DNA of 64,000 nt, taken from contig JAPKMW010000039.1 of the NCBI GenBank assembly GCA_026645575.1, positions 1-64,000 on the forward strand, in the 5' to 3' direction. The notes below the pieces were generated by a model. It was not told the DNA's origin, ran no database searches, and worked only from the letters and a program-made list of their open reading frames with translations. This DNA comes from Caldilineaceae bacterium. Its GTDB lineage: Bacteria > Chloroflexota > Anaerolineae > Caldilineales > Caldilineaceae. The translations under genes and the position numbers were made by a program. Below are positions 8,062-17,239 of this stretch, piece after piece; position 1 is the stretch's first letter; each line of letters begins with the position of its first letter.

Positions 8062-9969
8062 ATGAACCATCATTTTCGCATTGAATCTTTACTGGCCGCC
8101 AGGCAATTTCTCGCCCCGCAATTGGTGGGGGACTGGCTCTATTTTGTCAGCGATATGGCTGGTCGGTTAAGTCTATATCGGATGCGATTGGGGGGCAGCA
8201 TTCCCCAACCGCTCCTGCCGCCCCATATTGCATTGCAAAACCCACATCTGATTGGCGGTGAAGGGGGCTATCGCGTGTTGCCGGGGTTGGGCAAAATTCT
8301 ACTCATGCTAGACCGGGATGGCGATGAAAATTATCAACCAATGCTGATCCCACTCGATGGTGGCATCCCGGCAGCGCTCTTTGGCGACCGCTTTGCCGGT
8401 CAGCAGGTGAATTGTGGCTGGCTTGATCTGGAGCAGAATCTCGCCATCTTTACGGTTGAGCCGCGGGTCGAGCCGAACTATCGTACCTTTCTTGTTGATC
8501 TGGCGACGCTGGCGATCACTGAACTGGGGAGCAGCCCCTATGGCAATGCGCCAGCAGCGGTGAATGGCGAGCAGACCAGAGTCATTCTTGCCGACTTTTA
8601 TACGGTCGGTGACACCGTTCTCTATTCGTGGCAGCGGGGTGATCACGAGCGCACCCTGCTCTATGGGACGCCCTTGGCCCAACGGACGGCGGGGCAAAAC
8701 GTCCCGTTGACCGCCTTTGGCGCCTGTGAATTTGCGTCCGAACAAGGCTTGTTGCTCACGACCGCGCTCTTTGCTGACACCTACGGGTTGGGGTATTTAG
8801 CCTTTGACCGGCCAACCGAAGTGCAGCCAGTAACAATCAACGGGTTGCGCCATCAAGGGGTGGGCGAGTTGGTCGGCTTGGAACATGTGTATGCCAACCA
8901 TTATCTAATCACTTATAATATCGATGGTTGTTCCTGGGCCTACGAAGGCGCCTTTGCGGAGGCGGCGCGCACCTTTACTGTCACGCGCGTTATTTGCGGC
9001 GAGGGCGCTTTACAAAATGGCGTCTTGGAAGCCATTGACCACGAGAAAGCCAGTGGGCGCTATGTTCTTTCCTTCTCGACCGCCACTTCGCCTTCCCAGC
9101 TTTACATGGTGGAGCCGGATGACCAGGTGATTGTGCAAACCGAAGAGCGCCTGCTGGGCATCGATCCCGCCTTCCTCTCCCCCGGTGAGGACGCCGCTTA
9201 TATCAGCCATGATGGTCTGCGCATCTCGGCGCGACTCTATCTGCCGGCGCCGGCCTTAGGCTTCCAAGGCAAACGACCAGTCGTCTTTTACATTCACGGC
9301 GGCCCCCAGAGCCAAGAACGCCCGGACTTCACCTGGTTTTCCATGCCCCTCATTCAATTTCTCACCCTCAACGGCTTTGCCGTTTGGGTGCCGAATGCGC
9401 GCGGCAGCACCGGCTATGGGTTGCATTACACCAAATGGGTGGATCACGACTGGGGTGGGCTGGATCGGCTGGATCACGTCGCCGCCTTTGAGTTGTTGCG
9501 CCAGGATGAGCGGCTCGACATGAACCGCGCCGGCGTCATGGGGCGCTCCTATGGCGGCTATATGACCCTGACCCTGGCTGGTCGTCACCCGGAATTGTGG
9601 AAGGCCGCCGTCGATATGTTTGGTCCCTACAATCTCTTCTCCTTTATGGAGCGCTTGCCGGAGACCTGGAAGACCTACTTCTACCAAGCGCTGGGCCATC
9701 CTGAACAGGACAAGGCGTTTCTCACCGAACGCTCGCCCAGCACCCATCTTCACCAACTGGCCTGCCCCCTGCTGGTAATCCAGGGCGCCAATGATCCGCG
9801 CGTCGTGGAGCAGGAGTCAACCGATCTCGTTGAAGCGCTCCGTCGCCAGGGCAAACAGATCGACTATCTCGTCTTCCGTGACGAAGGGCATGATGTGCTA
9901 AAGTTGCCGAACAAGGTGAACTGTTACAATCAAATCACGGAATTTTTCACGAAACATCTGACACCATGA
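8062..9969 (+). CDS. S9 family prolyl oligopeptidase/acylaminoacyl-peptidase
   Basis: A 635-residue serine peptidase. The N-terminal ~360 residues form the beta-propeller that filters substrates, and the C-terminal alpha/beta-hydrolase domain holds the triad: Ser496 in GRSYGG, Asp578 in QGANDPRV and His610 in DEGHD. The oxyanion motif FYIHGGPQ is present. No signal peptide is visible, so it should cleave short peptides in the cytoplasm. Its stop overlaps the methyltransferase start by 4 nt (ATGA), indicating translational coupling. Confidence 0.93.
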   Translation: MNHHFRIESLLAARQFLAPQLVGDWLYFVSDMAGRLSLYRMRLGGSIPQPLLPPHIALQNPHLIGGEGGYRVLPGLGKILLMLDRDGDENYQPMLIPLDGGIPAALFGDRFAGQQVNCGWLDLEQNLAIFTVEPRVEPNYRTFLVDLATLAITELGSSPYGNAPAAVNGEQTRVILADFYTVGDTVLYSWQRGDHERTLLYGTPLAQRTAGQNVPLTAFGACEFASEQGLLLTTALFADTYGLGYLAFDRPTEVQPVTINGLRHQGVGELVGLEHVYANHYLITYNIDGCSWAYEGAFAEAARTFTVTRVICGEGALQNGVLEAIDHEKASGRYVLSFSTATSPSQLYMVEPDDQVIVQTEERLLGIDPAFLSPGEDAAYISHDGLRISARLYLPAPALGFQGKRPVVFYIHGGPQSQERPDFTWFSMPLIQFLTLNGFAVWVPNARGSTGYGLHYTKWVDHDWGGLDRLDHVAAFELLRQDERLDMNRAGVMGRSYGGYMTLTLAGRHPELWKAAVDMFGPYNLFSFMERLPETWKTYFYQALGHPEQDKAFLTERSPSTHLHQLACPLLVIQGANDPRVVEQESTDLVEALRRQGKQIDYLVFRDEGHDVLKLPNKVNCYNQITEFFTKHLTP

Positions 9970-10712
9970 AACTTGATCTGCACTACGTTGACCCGCGCCT
10001 AGTCGCGTTATACGACAGGGATAACCCGCGCGGCGCCGATACCGATTTTTACTTACAGCTAGCAACCGATCTGAACGCCTGCACCATCCTTGACCTGGGT
10101 TGCGGCACTGGCTTATTGACGCGCGAACTAGCGATTGCCGGGCGCCGTGTGATCGGCGTTGACCCGGCCCCCGCCATGCTGGCCTATGCCCGTAACCAAC
10201 CGGGCGCCGAGCGCGTGCAGTGGATTGAAGGGGATGCGGGTAGCCTGGGAACGCCGGAAGCCGACCTTGTGATAATGACCGGCAATGTGGCGCAAGTTTT
10301 CCTGGATGACGCCGAGTGGGCCACCACTCTGCGTGCCATCTATGCCGCATTGCGCCCCGGCGGCTATCTCGCCTTTGAAAGCCGCAATCCCGACGACCGC
10401 GCTTGGGAACGTTGGAACCGGGCCGCCACCTATGAAGAGATTGAGTCACCCGATGGCCCACTGACCTGTTGGGTTGATCTAGTAAGCGTGGGCAATGGCC
10501 GGGTTTGCTTTGAGGGACATAATATCTTTACTAACACCGGTGAGACTGTGGTGGTGCGTAGCGAGTTGCGTTTTCGCAGTCGCCTTGAGCTAACTGCTTC
10601 TTTGGTCAATGCCGGCTTTGTGGTCGAACAGGTGTATGGTGACTGGACGCATGGCGCAGTTGTTACCACCAGTCGGGTGCTGGTGTTTGTGGCGCGCCGC
10701 ACCGAATGTTGA
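9966..10712 (+). CDS. Class I SAM-dependent methyltransferase
   Basis: A 248-residue soluble methyltransferase. The SAM-binding glycine loop LDLGCGTGLLTREL (about 38-51) and the acidic strand end GVDPAPAML are clear, and motif III lies near LRPGGYLAFESRNP. It overlaps the S9 peptidase stop by 4 nt and is probably in the same operon. The acceptor substrate is unknown; the family (Methyltransf_25-like) includes small-molecule and tRNA enzymes. Confidence 0.88.
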   Translation: MKLDLHYVDPRLVALYDRDNPRGADTDFYLQLATDLNACTILDLGCGTGLLTRELAIAGRRVIGVDPAPAMLAYARNQPGAERVQWIEGDAGSLGTPEADLVIMTGNVAQVFLDDAEWATTLRAIYAALRPGGYLAFESRNPDDRAWERWNRAATYEEIESPDGPLTCWVDLVSVGNGRVCFEGHNIFTNTGETVVVRSELRFRSRLELTASLVNAGFVVEQVYGDWTHGAVVTTSRVLVFVARRTEC

Positions 10713-10772
10713 CGACCCCATCCCATCTTGACATAAGGCATACAGATAATCACCGGCCCCAATGGCCTCATT

Positions 10773-10816
10773 CCAGGCTGGGGTGGCGTCCCACCAGAAG
10801 CGCCGCCCCAGCCTGG
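10773..10816. terminator. Terminator between convergent genes
   Basis: CCAGGCTGGGGTGGCG at 10773-10788 pairs with 10801-10816, with one wobble, around a 12-nt loop. It lies between the convergent methyltransferase and aldo-keto reductase genes. Confidence 0.75.
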
Positions 10817-10831
10817 GTAACAAGCTTGATT

Positions 10832-11779
10832 TTAGGCGACTGTCACGCCAAAGCGGGCGGCAAAGCGCGCCCAGACCTCATCTGGCAGCGGCGTGCTGGC
10901 CGCCCAGATGTTGGCTTCGAGTTGTTCGGCATTGAGATTGCCGAGCGGGTTGGCATGGATCCGTTCTTCGCGCAGACAGAATTGGAGCGCCAGTTGCAGC
11001 AAATTGATATTTTCCTCGATGCACCACTGGCGAATCGTCTTGGCGGCTTCAGCGTCTTGATCGTTCTTGTAGCGCCCTTTGGCGCGCGCTTCCTCAATAT
11101 CGATTCCCGTCAACAGACCCCGCAAAATCGACCAGCCATTCATCACGCCAACGCCGGCTTCCGTCGCCGCCGGCAACAACTCGGTGGCCGCTGATTGGCG
11201 AATCAGGTTGTAGTTGTTGAAGCAGAGTAGAAAATCAACATTACCAGTCGCCAGCGCCTGTAGATGGAAATCATGTTGGCGCATCCCGTACCCAACGTTG
11301 CGCACCAGCCCGCGCGCCTTCAGTTGCAGCAAGCCGTCCAGCGTGCCCCCTTTCGCCAGCGTCGGTTCTATGGCTAGCGGGTCGTGGATCAACATGCCGT
11401 CAAAGTAGTCGGTGTTAAGGATGGTCAGTTGATCTTCCACGTCGGCAATGACCCGTTCGGCGGAATAGTCGGGCGTGCCTTCGCCGTAGAAGCCCCACTT
11501 GGCCGCGGAATGGCAACAGAGACGGCCGGTAATGATGACATCACCGCGGGGAATTTCCTTTAACGCCAGCCCCAGTTTGCGTAGTGAGTCGCCATAGCAA
11601 CGGGCGCAGTCAAAGTGGTTGATGCCCAAACTGATGGCGTGCTTGATCAGCGCGATGGCGTCCTCATCGCTGACAAAACCAAAGTTGTTGCCAAAACCTT
11701 GCGTGCCAAAGGGGATGACGGGAATGTCCAGCCCGGTCTTGCCCAGGCGGCGGCGCGGGACGGAAGGTACGGTACTCAT
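10832..11779 (-). CDS. Aldo/keto reductase
   Basis: A 315-residue NAD(P)-linked TIM-barrel oxidoreductase. The start RRLGKTGLDIPVIPFGT and the motif NHFDCARCYGDS supply the catalytic Asp and Tyr, and MLIHDPL the His. The lysine of the usual Asp-Tyr-Lys-His tetrad is not in its expected place: the strand reads VIITGRL where most members have a Lys. Activity may therefore be altered, or Arg may substitute. AAGGAT precedes the ATG. It belongs to the sugar-acid block and is transcribed with the same polarity as the enolase-family gene beyond it. Confidence 0.88.
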   Translation of the reverse strand: MSTVPSVPRRRLGKTGLDIPVIPFGTQGFGNNFGFVSDEDAIALIKHAISLGINHFDCARCYGDSLRKLGLALKEIPRGDVIITGRLCCHSAAKWGFYGEGTPDYSAERVIADVEDQLTILNTDYFDGMLIHDPLAIEPTLAKGGTLDGLLQLKARGLVRNVGYGMRQHDFHLQALATGNVDFLLCFNNYNLIRQSAATELLPAATEAGVGVMNGWSILRGLLTGIDIEEARAKGRYKNDQDAEAAKTIRQWCIEENINLLQLALQFCLREERIHANPLGNLNAEQLEANIWAASTPLPDEVWARFAARFGVTVA

Positions 11780-11890
11780 GGGTGTTATCCTTAATTTCTA
11801 GTTGGTCGTGCGGTTATGAATGAAGATGGCAAGGGTTGAGGGACGCTTCACATTCCCTTTGCAGCCCGCCGCTTTATGGCGGGCTGCGGA

Positions 11891-13009
11891 TTAGTATACC
11901 ACTTTCTTGGGGAACCAAATATCTTTGGGATTACCGGGATGACGGACGAGGACACTTTCGTCCAGTTCAATCCCTAGCCCTGGTTTGGTGGGGAGGGGGA
12001 TATAGCCATTTTGGACGCGCAGCGGTTCCTTCACCAGTTCATCGGCTAGGGTGCGGGTGTGAACCGACTCGGTAATCAGGAAGTTTGGCGTACAGGCGGC
12101 AAACTGCACCACTGCCGCCAGCGAGACCGGGCCGTTCGGGTTATGGGGCGCCACGGTAACGCCGCACGGTTCCGCCATCGCCGCAATCTTGCGCAGTTCC
12201 AGAATGCCGCCAGCGTGACAGACATCGGGCTGGATCACATCAACCAACCGATCGGTGAGCAGCGGCCAGAAGCCCCAACGGGTGTAATAGCGTTCACCAA
12301 CAGCCAGGGGGACATTGACCTCGGCCCGCACCCGCGCCAGCATCTCGTTGCCGTCCGATGGCACCGGTTCTTCCAGAAAGAGCAGATCAAACGGCTCCAA
12401 AGCACGCGCAATTTTGATCGCCGCTTGCGGCCCAAAGCGCCAGTGACCATCGACGGCAATGTCCGCTTTGGGACCAACCGCGGCGCGGGCAGCCTTGATA
12501 CAGCGCACAGCAAAATCCAGTCCATCCGGCGAGATCGAAAAGTATTCATCACGGAAGGGGTCAAACTTCAAGCCGGTGAAGCCCAGCTTTTCCACGGCGT
12601 AGGCGGACGCTTCGCCACACTCTTCCGGCGTTGCATAGGGGCCGGGCCAGGTGTAGGCGCGAATCGCCTCGCGCACGGGGCCGCCCCAAAGGCGATAGAC
12701 CGGGACATTCAACACCTTGCCCGTAATGTCCCACATGGCTTGTTCCAATCCACTCATGGCCGTGAAGTCGGTGACGCCCTTCCAGCAGGAGGTCATGTGC
12801 CACTTGCGCCAGTGCAACTCAATGTCGAGCGGGTTCTGGTCAATCAGAATGCGGGCCAATTCTTGAATCGCCCCCACCACCGAAAGCTCTTTTCCCTCCA
12901 ACGTCGCTTCGCCGACGCCCTCAACGCCCTCGTCCGTATAAATCTTGACGAACACATAATTGCTGTCGCCAAAGTCCACCATAAAGGTCTTGATGTCGGT
13001 GATTTTCAT
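11891..13009 (-). CDS. Mandelate racemase/muconate lactonizing family, galactonate-dehydratase-like
   Basis: A 372-residue enolase-superfamily enzyme that abstracts the proton alpha to a carboxylate, most like D-galactonate dehydratases. Metal ligands can be placed in DIAVDGHWRF, FLEEPVP and AVGERYY, and the catalytic His in VAPHNPNGPVS. The N-terminal capping domain begins MKITDIKTFMVD. Length is normal. It would give 2-keto-3-deoxy acids for the HpaI-type aldolase. A long AGTCC-type heptad repeat separates it from the upstream SDR gene, and no good Shine-Dalgarno is seen. The substrate is inferred only from family resemblance. Confidence 0.88.
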   Translation of the reverse strand: MKITDIKTFMVDFGDSNYVFVKIYTDEGVEGVGEATLEGKELSVVGAIQELARILIDQNPLDIELHWRKWHMTSCWKGVTDFTAMSGLEQAMWDITGKVLNVPVYRLWGGPVREAIRAYTWPGPYATPEECGEASAYAVEKLGFTGLKFDPFRDEYFSISPDGLDFAVRCIKAARAAVGPKADIAVDGHWRFGPQAAIKIARALEPFDLLFLEEPVPSDGNEMLARVRAEVNVPLAVGERYYTRWGFWPLLTDRLVDVIQPDVCHAGGILELRKIAAMAEPCGVTVAPHNPNGPVSLAAVVQFAACTPNFLITESVHTRTLADELVKEPLRVQNGYIPLPTKPGLGIELDESVLVRHPGNPKDIWFPKKVVY

Positions 13010-13010
13010 G

Positions 13011-13105
13011 GTTGTGTAGTCCTGAGTCCGAAGTCCTGAGTCTGAAGTCGTGAGTCCGAAGTCCTGGGTCCAGAGTCCGTAGTCCAGTAAACCGACTTTG
13101 GACTT
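13011..13105. repeat. Heptad repeat, AGTCCNN words
   Basis: About ten consecutive 7-nt units of the type AGTCCTG, AGTCCGA or AGTCCAG, followed by three units of the opposite sense (ACTTTGG), so the block can fold back on itself. It fills the gap between the SDR stop and the dehydratase start. The same word family recurs at 29703-29818. Confidence 0.85.
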
Positions 13106-13114
13106 TGGACTTCC

Positions 13115-13939
13115 TCACCACGCCGTCCAGCCGCCGTCGACCAGCAAATTTTGACCGACGACATACGCAGCCGCGTCCGACGCTAGAAAGACAACAGCAC
13201 CTTTCAGATCGGTGCTGTTACCCATGCGACCGAGGGGGATTTTGGCCTGGAAGTTTTGGGCGAATTCTTCATTGATGATCCCATCACCGGGGAAGCCGCC
13301 GGGCGAAATACAATTGACCCGCACCCCCTTGGCCGCCCAGACGACCGCCAGCGAACGGGTCAAGTTGACAATGCCCCCCTTGATCGCGCCATAGGCCGCC
13401 GAAGCGTTAACCGGCATCCCCGGCGGGTACATACGCACATCCGTGCCGCCCACGCCGTAGATCGAGCCGATATTGATAATCGCGCCGCTGCCCTGAGCCA
13501 ACATAGGGTGGGCGGCCGCTTGGGCGCAATAGAAGGCGCCACTGAGGCCGGCGTCGATCCAGGTGCGCCACGCTTCCGGGGTCAGTTCTTCGGGCGGGGC
13601 GGGGACGCCGCGGGTATAGGCATTGTTGACTAGAATGTCAAGCCGGCCATAGTGGGCCAGCGTCGCCGCCACCAGCGCCTTACTCGACTCTGGGTCGGTG
13701 ACATCCAGTGGCAGGGCCAGGGCGTCATAGCCATCGATGCGCAGTTGATCGACCCATGCCTGGCAATTTTCCTGGTTGCGCGAAGCGATTACCACCTTGG
13801 CTCCCGCTTCGGCCAGCGCTTTGCTAAATTGTTTGCCCAATAGTCCTGCGCCGCCGGTGACAATTGCCACGCGCCCGGTCAGGTCAAAGAGTTGGTGGAT
13901 GGTGCGATTGTCGCGCTGTGCGCTGTGAATGGTGGTCAT
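13115..13939 (-). CDS. SDR family oxidoreductase
   Basis: A 274-residue classical short-chain dehydrogenase. The Rossmann motif TGGAGLLG (28-35), the NNA motif, the catalytic Ser in INIGSIYG and the YxxxK pair in YGAIK are all present, with the end motif DGG at the C-terminus. It resembles gluconate 5-dehydrogenase-type enzymes and probably oxidises a hydroxyl of a sugar acid or polyol. It is upstream of, and co-oriented with, the galactonate-dehydratase-like gene. Confidence 0.9.
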   Translation of the reverse strand: MTTIHSAQRDNRTIHQLFDLTGRVAIVTGGAGLLGKQFSKALAEAGAKVVIASRNQENCQAWVDQLRIDGYDALALPLDVTDPESSKALVAATLAHYGRLDILVNNAYTRGVPAPPEELTPEAWRTWIDAGLSGAFYCAQAAAHPMLAQGSGAIINIGSIYGVGGTDVRMYPPGMPVNASAAYGAIKGGIVNLTRSLAVVWAAKGVRVNCISPGGFPGDGIINEEFAQNFQAKIPLGRMGNSTDLKGAVVFLASDAAAYVVGQNLLVDGGWTAW

Positions 13940-14049
13940 AGGCGTCCTTGTCGCTGATCAATGACAATTTTGTGATCCGATTGGTCGTTGCTGGTTCGCC
14001 TATTGTACGCTATCGGCGCAGGGTGTGCAACTGTGGAAAAATTGGTCGA

Positions 14050-14079
14050 TTGCTCCCCTTTGCCGGGCTATGGTAAGAT
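14050..14079 (+). promoter_or_regulatory. Candidate promoter of the UxuA-like gene
   Basis: TTGCTC at 14050-14055 and TAAGAT at 14074-14079, separated by 18 nt, match a sigma70-type promoter loosely. They lie about 77 nt before the start at 14156. Confidence 0.35.
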
Positions 14080-14103
14080 AATCGCACCGCGAGCAACGAA
14101 CCG

Positions 14104-14137
14104 ATCGTCATGCAACCACAATCGTCATGCAACCACA
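14104..14137 (+). repeat. 17-bp perfect tandem duplication in a leader
   Basis: ATCGTCATGCAACCACA occurs twice in direct succession (14104-14120 and 14121-14137), just before the TAAGGAG ribosome binding site of the gene at 14156. It may be a recent slippage duplication or a two-site operator. Confidence 0.85.
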
Positions 14138-14155
14138 TAAGGAGCAGAGAAAAAG

Positions 14156-15109
14156 ATGCGCGTTTCTGTTTTTACCCACAATGCCGAACTAACCGACACC
14201 TATTTACGCCGGCTGGTGGCGCTAGGCGCTGAGTATCTCGATTTTGGCGGCGACCGCGAGATTCCTGGCGTGGCCGAACAGGGCTATCCCGACTTAGCCG
14301 GGGTGAAAGCCTTACGTCGCCGGTTGCGCTCCTTTGGCATTGACATCAACCGGGTTACGCTACCCAACCTGAGCATGAAGTTTATGCAGGATCAGCCTGG
14401 TGGCGAGCAGGAGTTGGAAAACGCGTGCAAGGCGCTGCGGGTCTATGGCGAAGCCGGCATCCCCATTGCCCGCCAACGCTTTGAGGGTGATGTCTTTCCC
14501 CAGGTGATGACCCGCTACCGTTCGCATCACCGTGGCGGCTACGAATCGCGCGGTGAAACCTTGAACAAGGAGCCGGTTGTCGCCCCGACCAAAGCCGAGT
14601 TGGACAATTGGTGGCGTCACTTTGAACGCGCCTTTGAACAACTGGCGCCGATTGCGGAAGAGTACAACATCAAGCTGGCGGTTCATCCGTCGGACACGCC
14701 CAATATCGACACGCCCTTTGGTGGCCTGGGCTTCCATCGGGTGATCGACGCCTTTCCCAGCCCCAATGTCGGCTTTGTCTACTGTATCGGTACACGGGCA
14801 GAGGCCGGCGGCAGTGCGCTGGTGCTGGATGAGATCAACAACTATGGGCGCAAGGGCAAGATTTTTATGGTCCACATGCGCAATGTGCGCGGCAGCCTTG
14901 CCACTGCCGGCGCCTATGAGGAGACCCTGCTCGACGACGGTGATCTCAACATGTTTAAGATCCTGCTCGAACTCAAAAAAGTGGGCTTTAGCGGCTGCAT
15001 CAACCCCGACCATATCCCCAGCCTCCCCGGCGACACCCCGGATAAGGCCATCGGCTGGGGCTATTCGATTGGTTATCTCAAGGCGCTCTTTGCGGCGTTG
15101 GTGGCGTGA
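14156..15109 (+). CDS. Mannonate dehydratase-like (UxuA family) TIM-barrel protein
   Basis: A 317-residue TIM-barrel protein of the UxuA/xylose-isomerase-like superfamily. UxuA-type landmarks are the metal-site motifs VHPSDTPN, YCIGTRAEAG, FMVHMRNVRG and PDHIPSLPGD, and the terminal GYSIGYLKALF. True UxuA converts D-mannonate to 2-keto-3-deoxygluconate in glucuronate breakdown. This protein is shorter than the ~390-residue E. coli enzyme and could act on a related sugar acid. TAAGGAG precedes the ATG. A three-gene plus-strand run follows (PLP enzyme, TIM barrel). Confidence 0.82.
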   Translation: MRVSVFTHNAELTDTYLRRLVALGAEYLDFGGDREIPGVAEQGYPDLAGVKALRRRLRSFGIDINRVTLPNLSMKFMQDQPGGEQELENACKALRVYGEAGIPIARQRFEGDVFPQVMTRYRSHHRGGYESRGETLNKEPVVAPTKAELDNWWRHFERAFEQLAPIAEEYNIKLAVHPSDTPNIDTPFGGLGFHRVIDAFPSPNVGFVYCIGTRAEAGGSALVLDEINNYGRKGKIFMVHMRNVRGSLATAGAYEETLLDDGDLNMFKILLELKKVGFSGCINPDHIPSLPGDTPDKAIGWGYSIGYLKALFAALVA

Positions 15110-15110
15110 T

Positions 15111-15178
15111 GCGTAATTCGTGTTGCGTGTTGCGTGAACTGTTTGCAAAGGCACGAATCAAGCATCACACATCACGCT
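15111..15178. repeat. Heptad-repeat hairpin, CGTGTTG words
   Basis: Units CGTAATT, CGTGTTG, CGTGTTG on the left and ACGAATC, AAGCATC, ACACATC on the right form imperfectly complementary arms with a 7-nt period. The block sits between the UxuA-like gene and the PLP enzyme. A half-element with the same words is at 19949-19977. Confidence 0.8.
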
Positions 15179-15217
15179 GCAATAGCCCAACAATTTTGGT
15201 TTAACACGGAGAAAACT

Positions 15218-16261
15218 ATGCTTATTCATGATCTGGATACACCGGCGGTGGTCTGTGACCTCAATAAACTGGAACGGAACATTCGGGAGACGGCGGCGAG
15301 TTGTCGGGCGGCGGGGATTCCGTTGCGCAGCCACACCAAGTCGCACAAAATTCCCGAAATTGCGCACATGCAACTGGCGAGCGGGGCCATTGGCATCTGC
15401 TGTCAAAAGGTAGGCGAGGCGGAAGTGATGGTGGCCGCCGGCGTGACCAATATTATGATTCCTTTTAACATTGTGGGGGCCAGCAAGGTAGATCGCTTGC
15501 TGCGGCTCAGTCGCCGCGCCACCATCACCGTTGCTCTGGATTCGCTGGCGACGGCACAGGGTATTGCTGATGTAGCGCGCAAAACAGGCGGCAGCGTCGG
15601 CGTGGTGATCGAAATGGACACGGGGTCCAAGCGTTGTGGCGTCCAGTCGCCGGCGGCGGCGGTAGAGTTGGGCAAAGCGATTGTCGATCTGCCTGGCATT
15701 GATTTGAAAGGGGTGATGACCTATCCCAGCAAGCCGGAGATCCAAGGGTTTATGGACGAAGTGATCGCCGGTTATCGCGCCGCCGGTTTGCCGCTAGAGA
15801 TCATCAGTGGCGGCGGCACCGGGGCGGAGACGACAAGCAAGGCGTTGGGTTTCACCGAACATCGCGCCGGCTCTTATGTCTGGGAAGGGTTGACCCGCAT
15901 CCGCACCAGCGACGACCTGAACGACGACCGCTGCCCCTTGCGCATTATCTGCACCGTGGTCAGCACGCCAGCGCCGGGGCGGATTATCATCGACGGCGGC
16001 ATGAAGACCTTTTGCAGCTACCCGCCCACCCCCTATGGCCACTGTGTCGAACACCCGGAGATCAAGATTTACGGCATGTCCATTGAGCATGGGCATGTCG
16101 ATGTCAGTCGCTCCAGCCATCAATTCCGGGTCGGTGAACGGCTCACCTGGATTCCGCTGCACCAGGAGATGGCGCTCAACCTGCACGATGAATTGATTGG
16201 TTATCGGGGCGAACAGGTGGAGATCGTCTGGCCGGTCTGGGGGCGGGGGAAGGTCAAGTAG
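15218..16261 (+). CDS. PLP-dependent D-threonine aldolase/D-serine dehydratase-like protein
   Basis: A 347-residue alanine-racemase-fold enzyme of the DSD1/D-threonine aldolase family. The PLP lysine lies in RSHTKSHK (Lys41), and the phosphate-binding region near ISGGGTGAE and the C-terminal EHGHVDV metal motif are visible. Members cleave D-3-hydroxy amino acids or eliminate from D-serine. I chose 15218 because family homology begins at MLIHDLDTPAVV and GGAGAAAA precedes it; the frame is open from 15134 through a repeat. It is co-oriented with the isomerase-like gene 24 nt downstream. Confidence 0.88.
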   Translation: MLIHDLDTPAVVCDLNKLERNIRETAASCRAAGIPLRSHTKSHKIPEIAHMQLASGAIGICCQKVGEAEVMVAAGVTNIMIPFNIVGASKVDRLLRLSRRATITVALDSLATAQGIADVARKTGGSVGVVIEMDTGSKRCGVQSPAAAVELGKAIVDLPGIDLKGVMTYPSKPEIQGFMDEVIAGYRAAGLPLEIISGGGTGAETTSKALGFTEHRAGSYVWEGLTRIRTSDDLNDDRCPLRIICTVVSTPAPGRIIIDGGMKTFCSYPPTPYGHCVEHPEIKIYGMSIEHGHVDVSRSSHQFRVGERLTWIPLHQEMALNLHDELIGYRGEQVEIVWPVWGRGKVK

Positions 16262-16285
16262 CGCAGGCCAACAAGGAGGTAGACT

Positions 16286-17050
16286 ATGCGTTTTGGTTGT
16301 TGTTGTTCGATTGAGCAAGCGGCGGTTGCCCATGCCGCCGGCTTTGATTACATAGAAACGACGGTCGTCTCACTCCTACCCGAAGCGACTGAGCCGTTCT
16401 TTGCGCCGCTGCTGGAAACTTATCAGGCAGCGCCTATTCCGGTGCGGGCTTGCAATGTCTTTCTGCCGGGCGACTTGAAGGTGGTGGGACCAGAGGTGGA
16501 TTGGCTACGAGTCGAAGCTTATGTACGTACCGCTCTGCGCCGGGTTACGTTGATTGGCGCTGATCTGATTGTCTTTGGCAGCGGCAAGGCGCGCATGGTT
16601 CCCGACGATTTTGCCCGTAGCGCTGCCGAGGATCAACTGGTCGATTTCCTACAACTCGTGGGTGAGGTGGCGACGACCCATGCCATGACCGTGGTGATTG
16701 AGCCGCTCAACCGCAAAGAGTCAAATATTCTCAACAGTGTGGACGAAGCGGTAGCGCTGGCCCAACGGGTCAATCGTCCGACCATCCGGGTGCTGGCTGA
16801 TTTTTATCACATGGACGAAGAACAGGAACCGTTACATCACGTGCTGGCCTACCAAGAGTGGCTGGCGCACATCCATGTCGCTGATACCGGACGTCGCGCA
16901 CCGGGAACGGGCAGTTACCCGTATACTGAATTTGTCGATCTGTTGCGCCAGGCAGACTATGATGGCCTGGTCTCGATTGAATGCCGTTGGGAAGACTTTG
17001 CCGCCGAGGCCGGGCCGGCTTGTCGCTTTTTGCAGCAAGTCTTCAAGTAG
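16286..17050 (+). CDS. Sugar phosphate isomerase/epimerase (AP_endonuc_2 TIM barrel)
   Basis: A 254-residue xylose-isomerase-like TIM barrel. Acidic and His metal ligands can be placed in VVIEPLNRKE, VLADFYHMDEE, HIHVADTGR and SIECRWEDF. AAGGAGG sits 8 nt before the ATG. Homologues interconvert ketoses or keto-acids, often in poorly characterised carbohydrate operons. It is the last gene of a plus-strand group, and a long hairpin follows. Confidence 0.88.
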   Translation: MRFGCCCSIEQAAVAHAAGFDYIETTVVSLLPEATEPFFAPLLETYQAAPIPVRACNVFLPGDLKVVGPEVDWLRVEAYVRTALRRVTLIGADLIVFGSGKARMVPDDFARSAAEDQLVDFLQLVGEVATTHAMTVVIEPLNRKESNILNSVDEAVALAQRVNRPTIRVLADFYHMDEEQEPLHHVLAYQEWLAHIHVADTGRRAPGTGSYPYTEFVDLLRQADYDGLVSIECRWEDFAAEAGPACRFLQQVFK

Positions 17051-17111
17051 CGGTGTGCCGTTGCGGCCGCCCGATGTGTATCAAGCGAAGAAATTCCCAC
17101 TGTCCAGAAAG

Positions 17112-17182
17112 GGAAGTTTGTCACCTTGAAAGGGTCTTTAGACTACAGTACGCTAGAGACCCTTTCAGGGTGACAAACTTCC
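17112..17182. terminator. Long hairpin between convergent genes
   Basis: A roughly 29-bp stem with a few mismatches pairs GGAAGTTTGTCACC... at 17112-17140 with 17153-17182. It lies between the TIM-barrel gene and the convergent Gfo/Idh gene. Confidence 0.75.
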
Positions 17183-17239
17183 TCTTAGGATTCCCAAAAC
17201 CTTAGCTCTCTGCGGATAGACAACCACAGGAGTAAGACC

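Noticed and set aside
12059..13039. Open frame of 326 codons opposite the galactonate-dehydratase-like gene
   Set aside because: Antisense shadow without recognisable protein features; the enolase-family motifs are on the minus strand.
13011..13105. Tandem AGTCC words considered as a CRISPR array
   Set aside because: The period is 7 nt with no spacers, and no cas genes are present.
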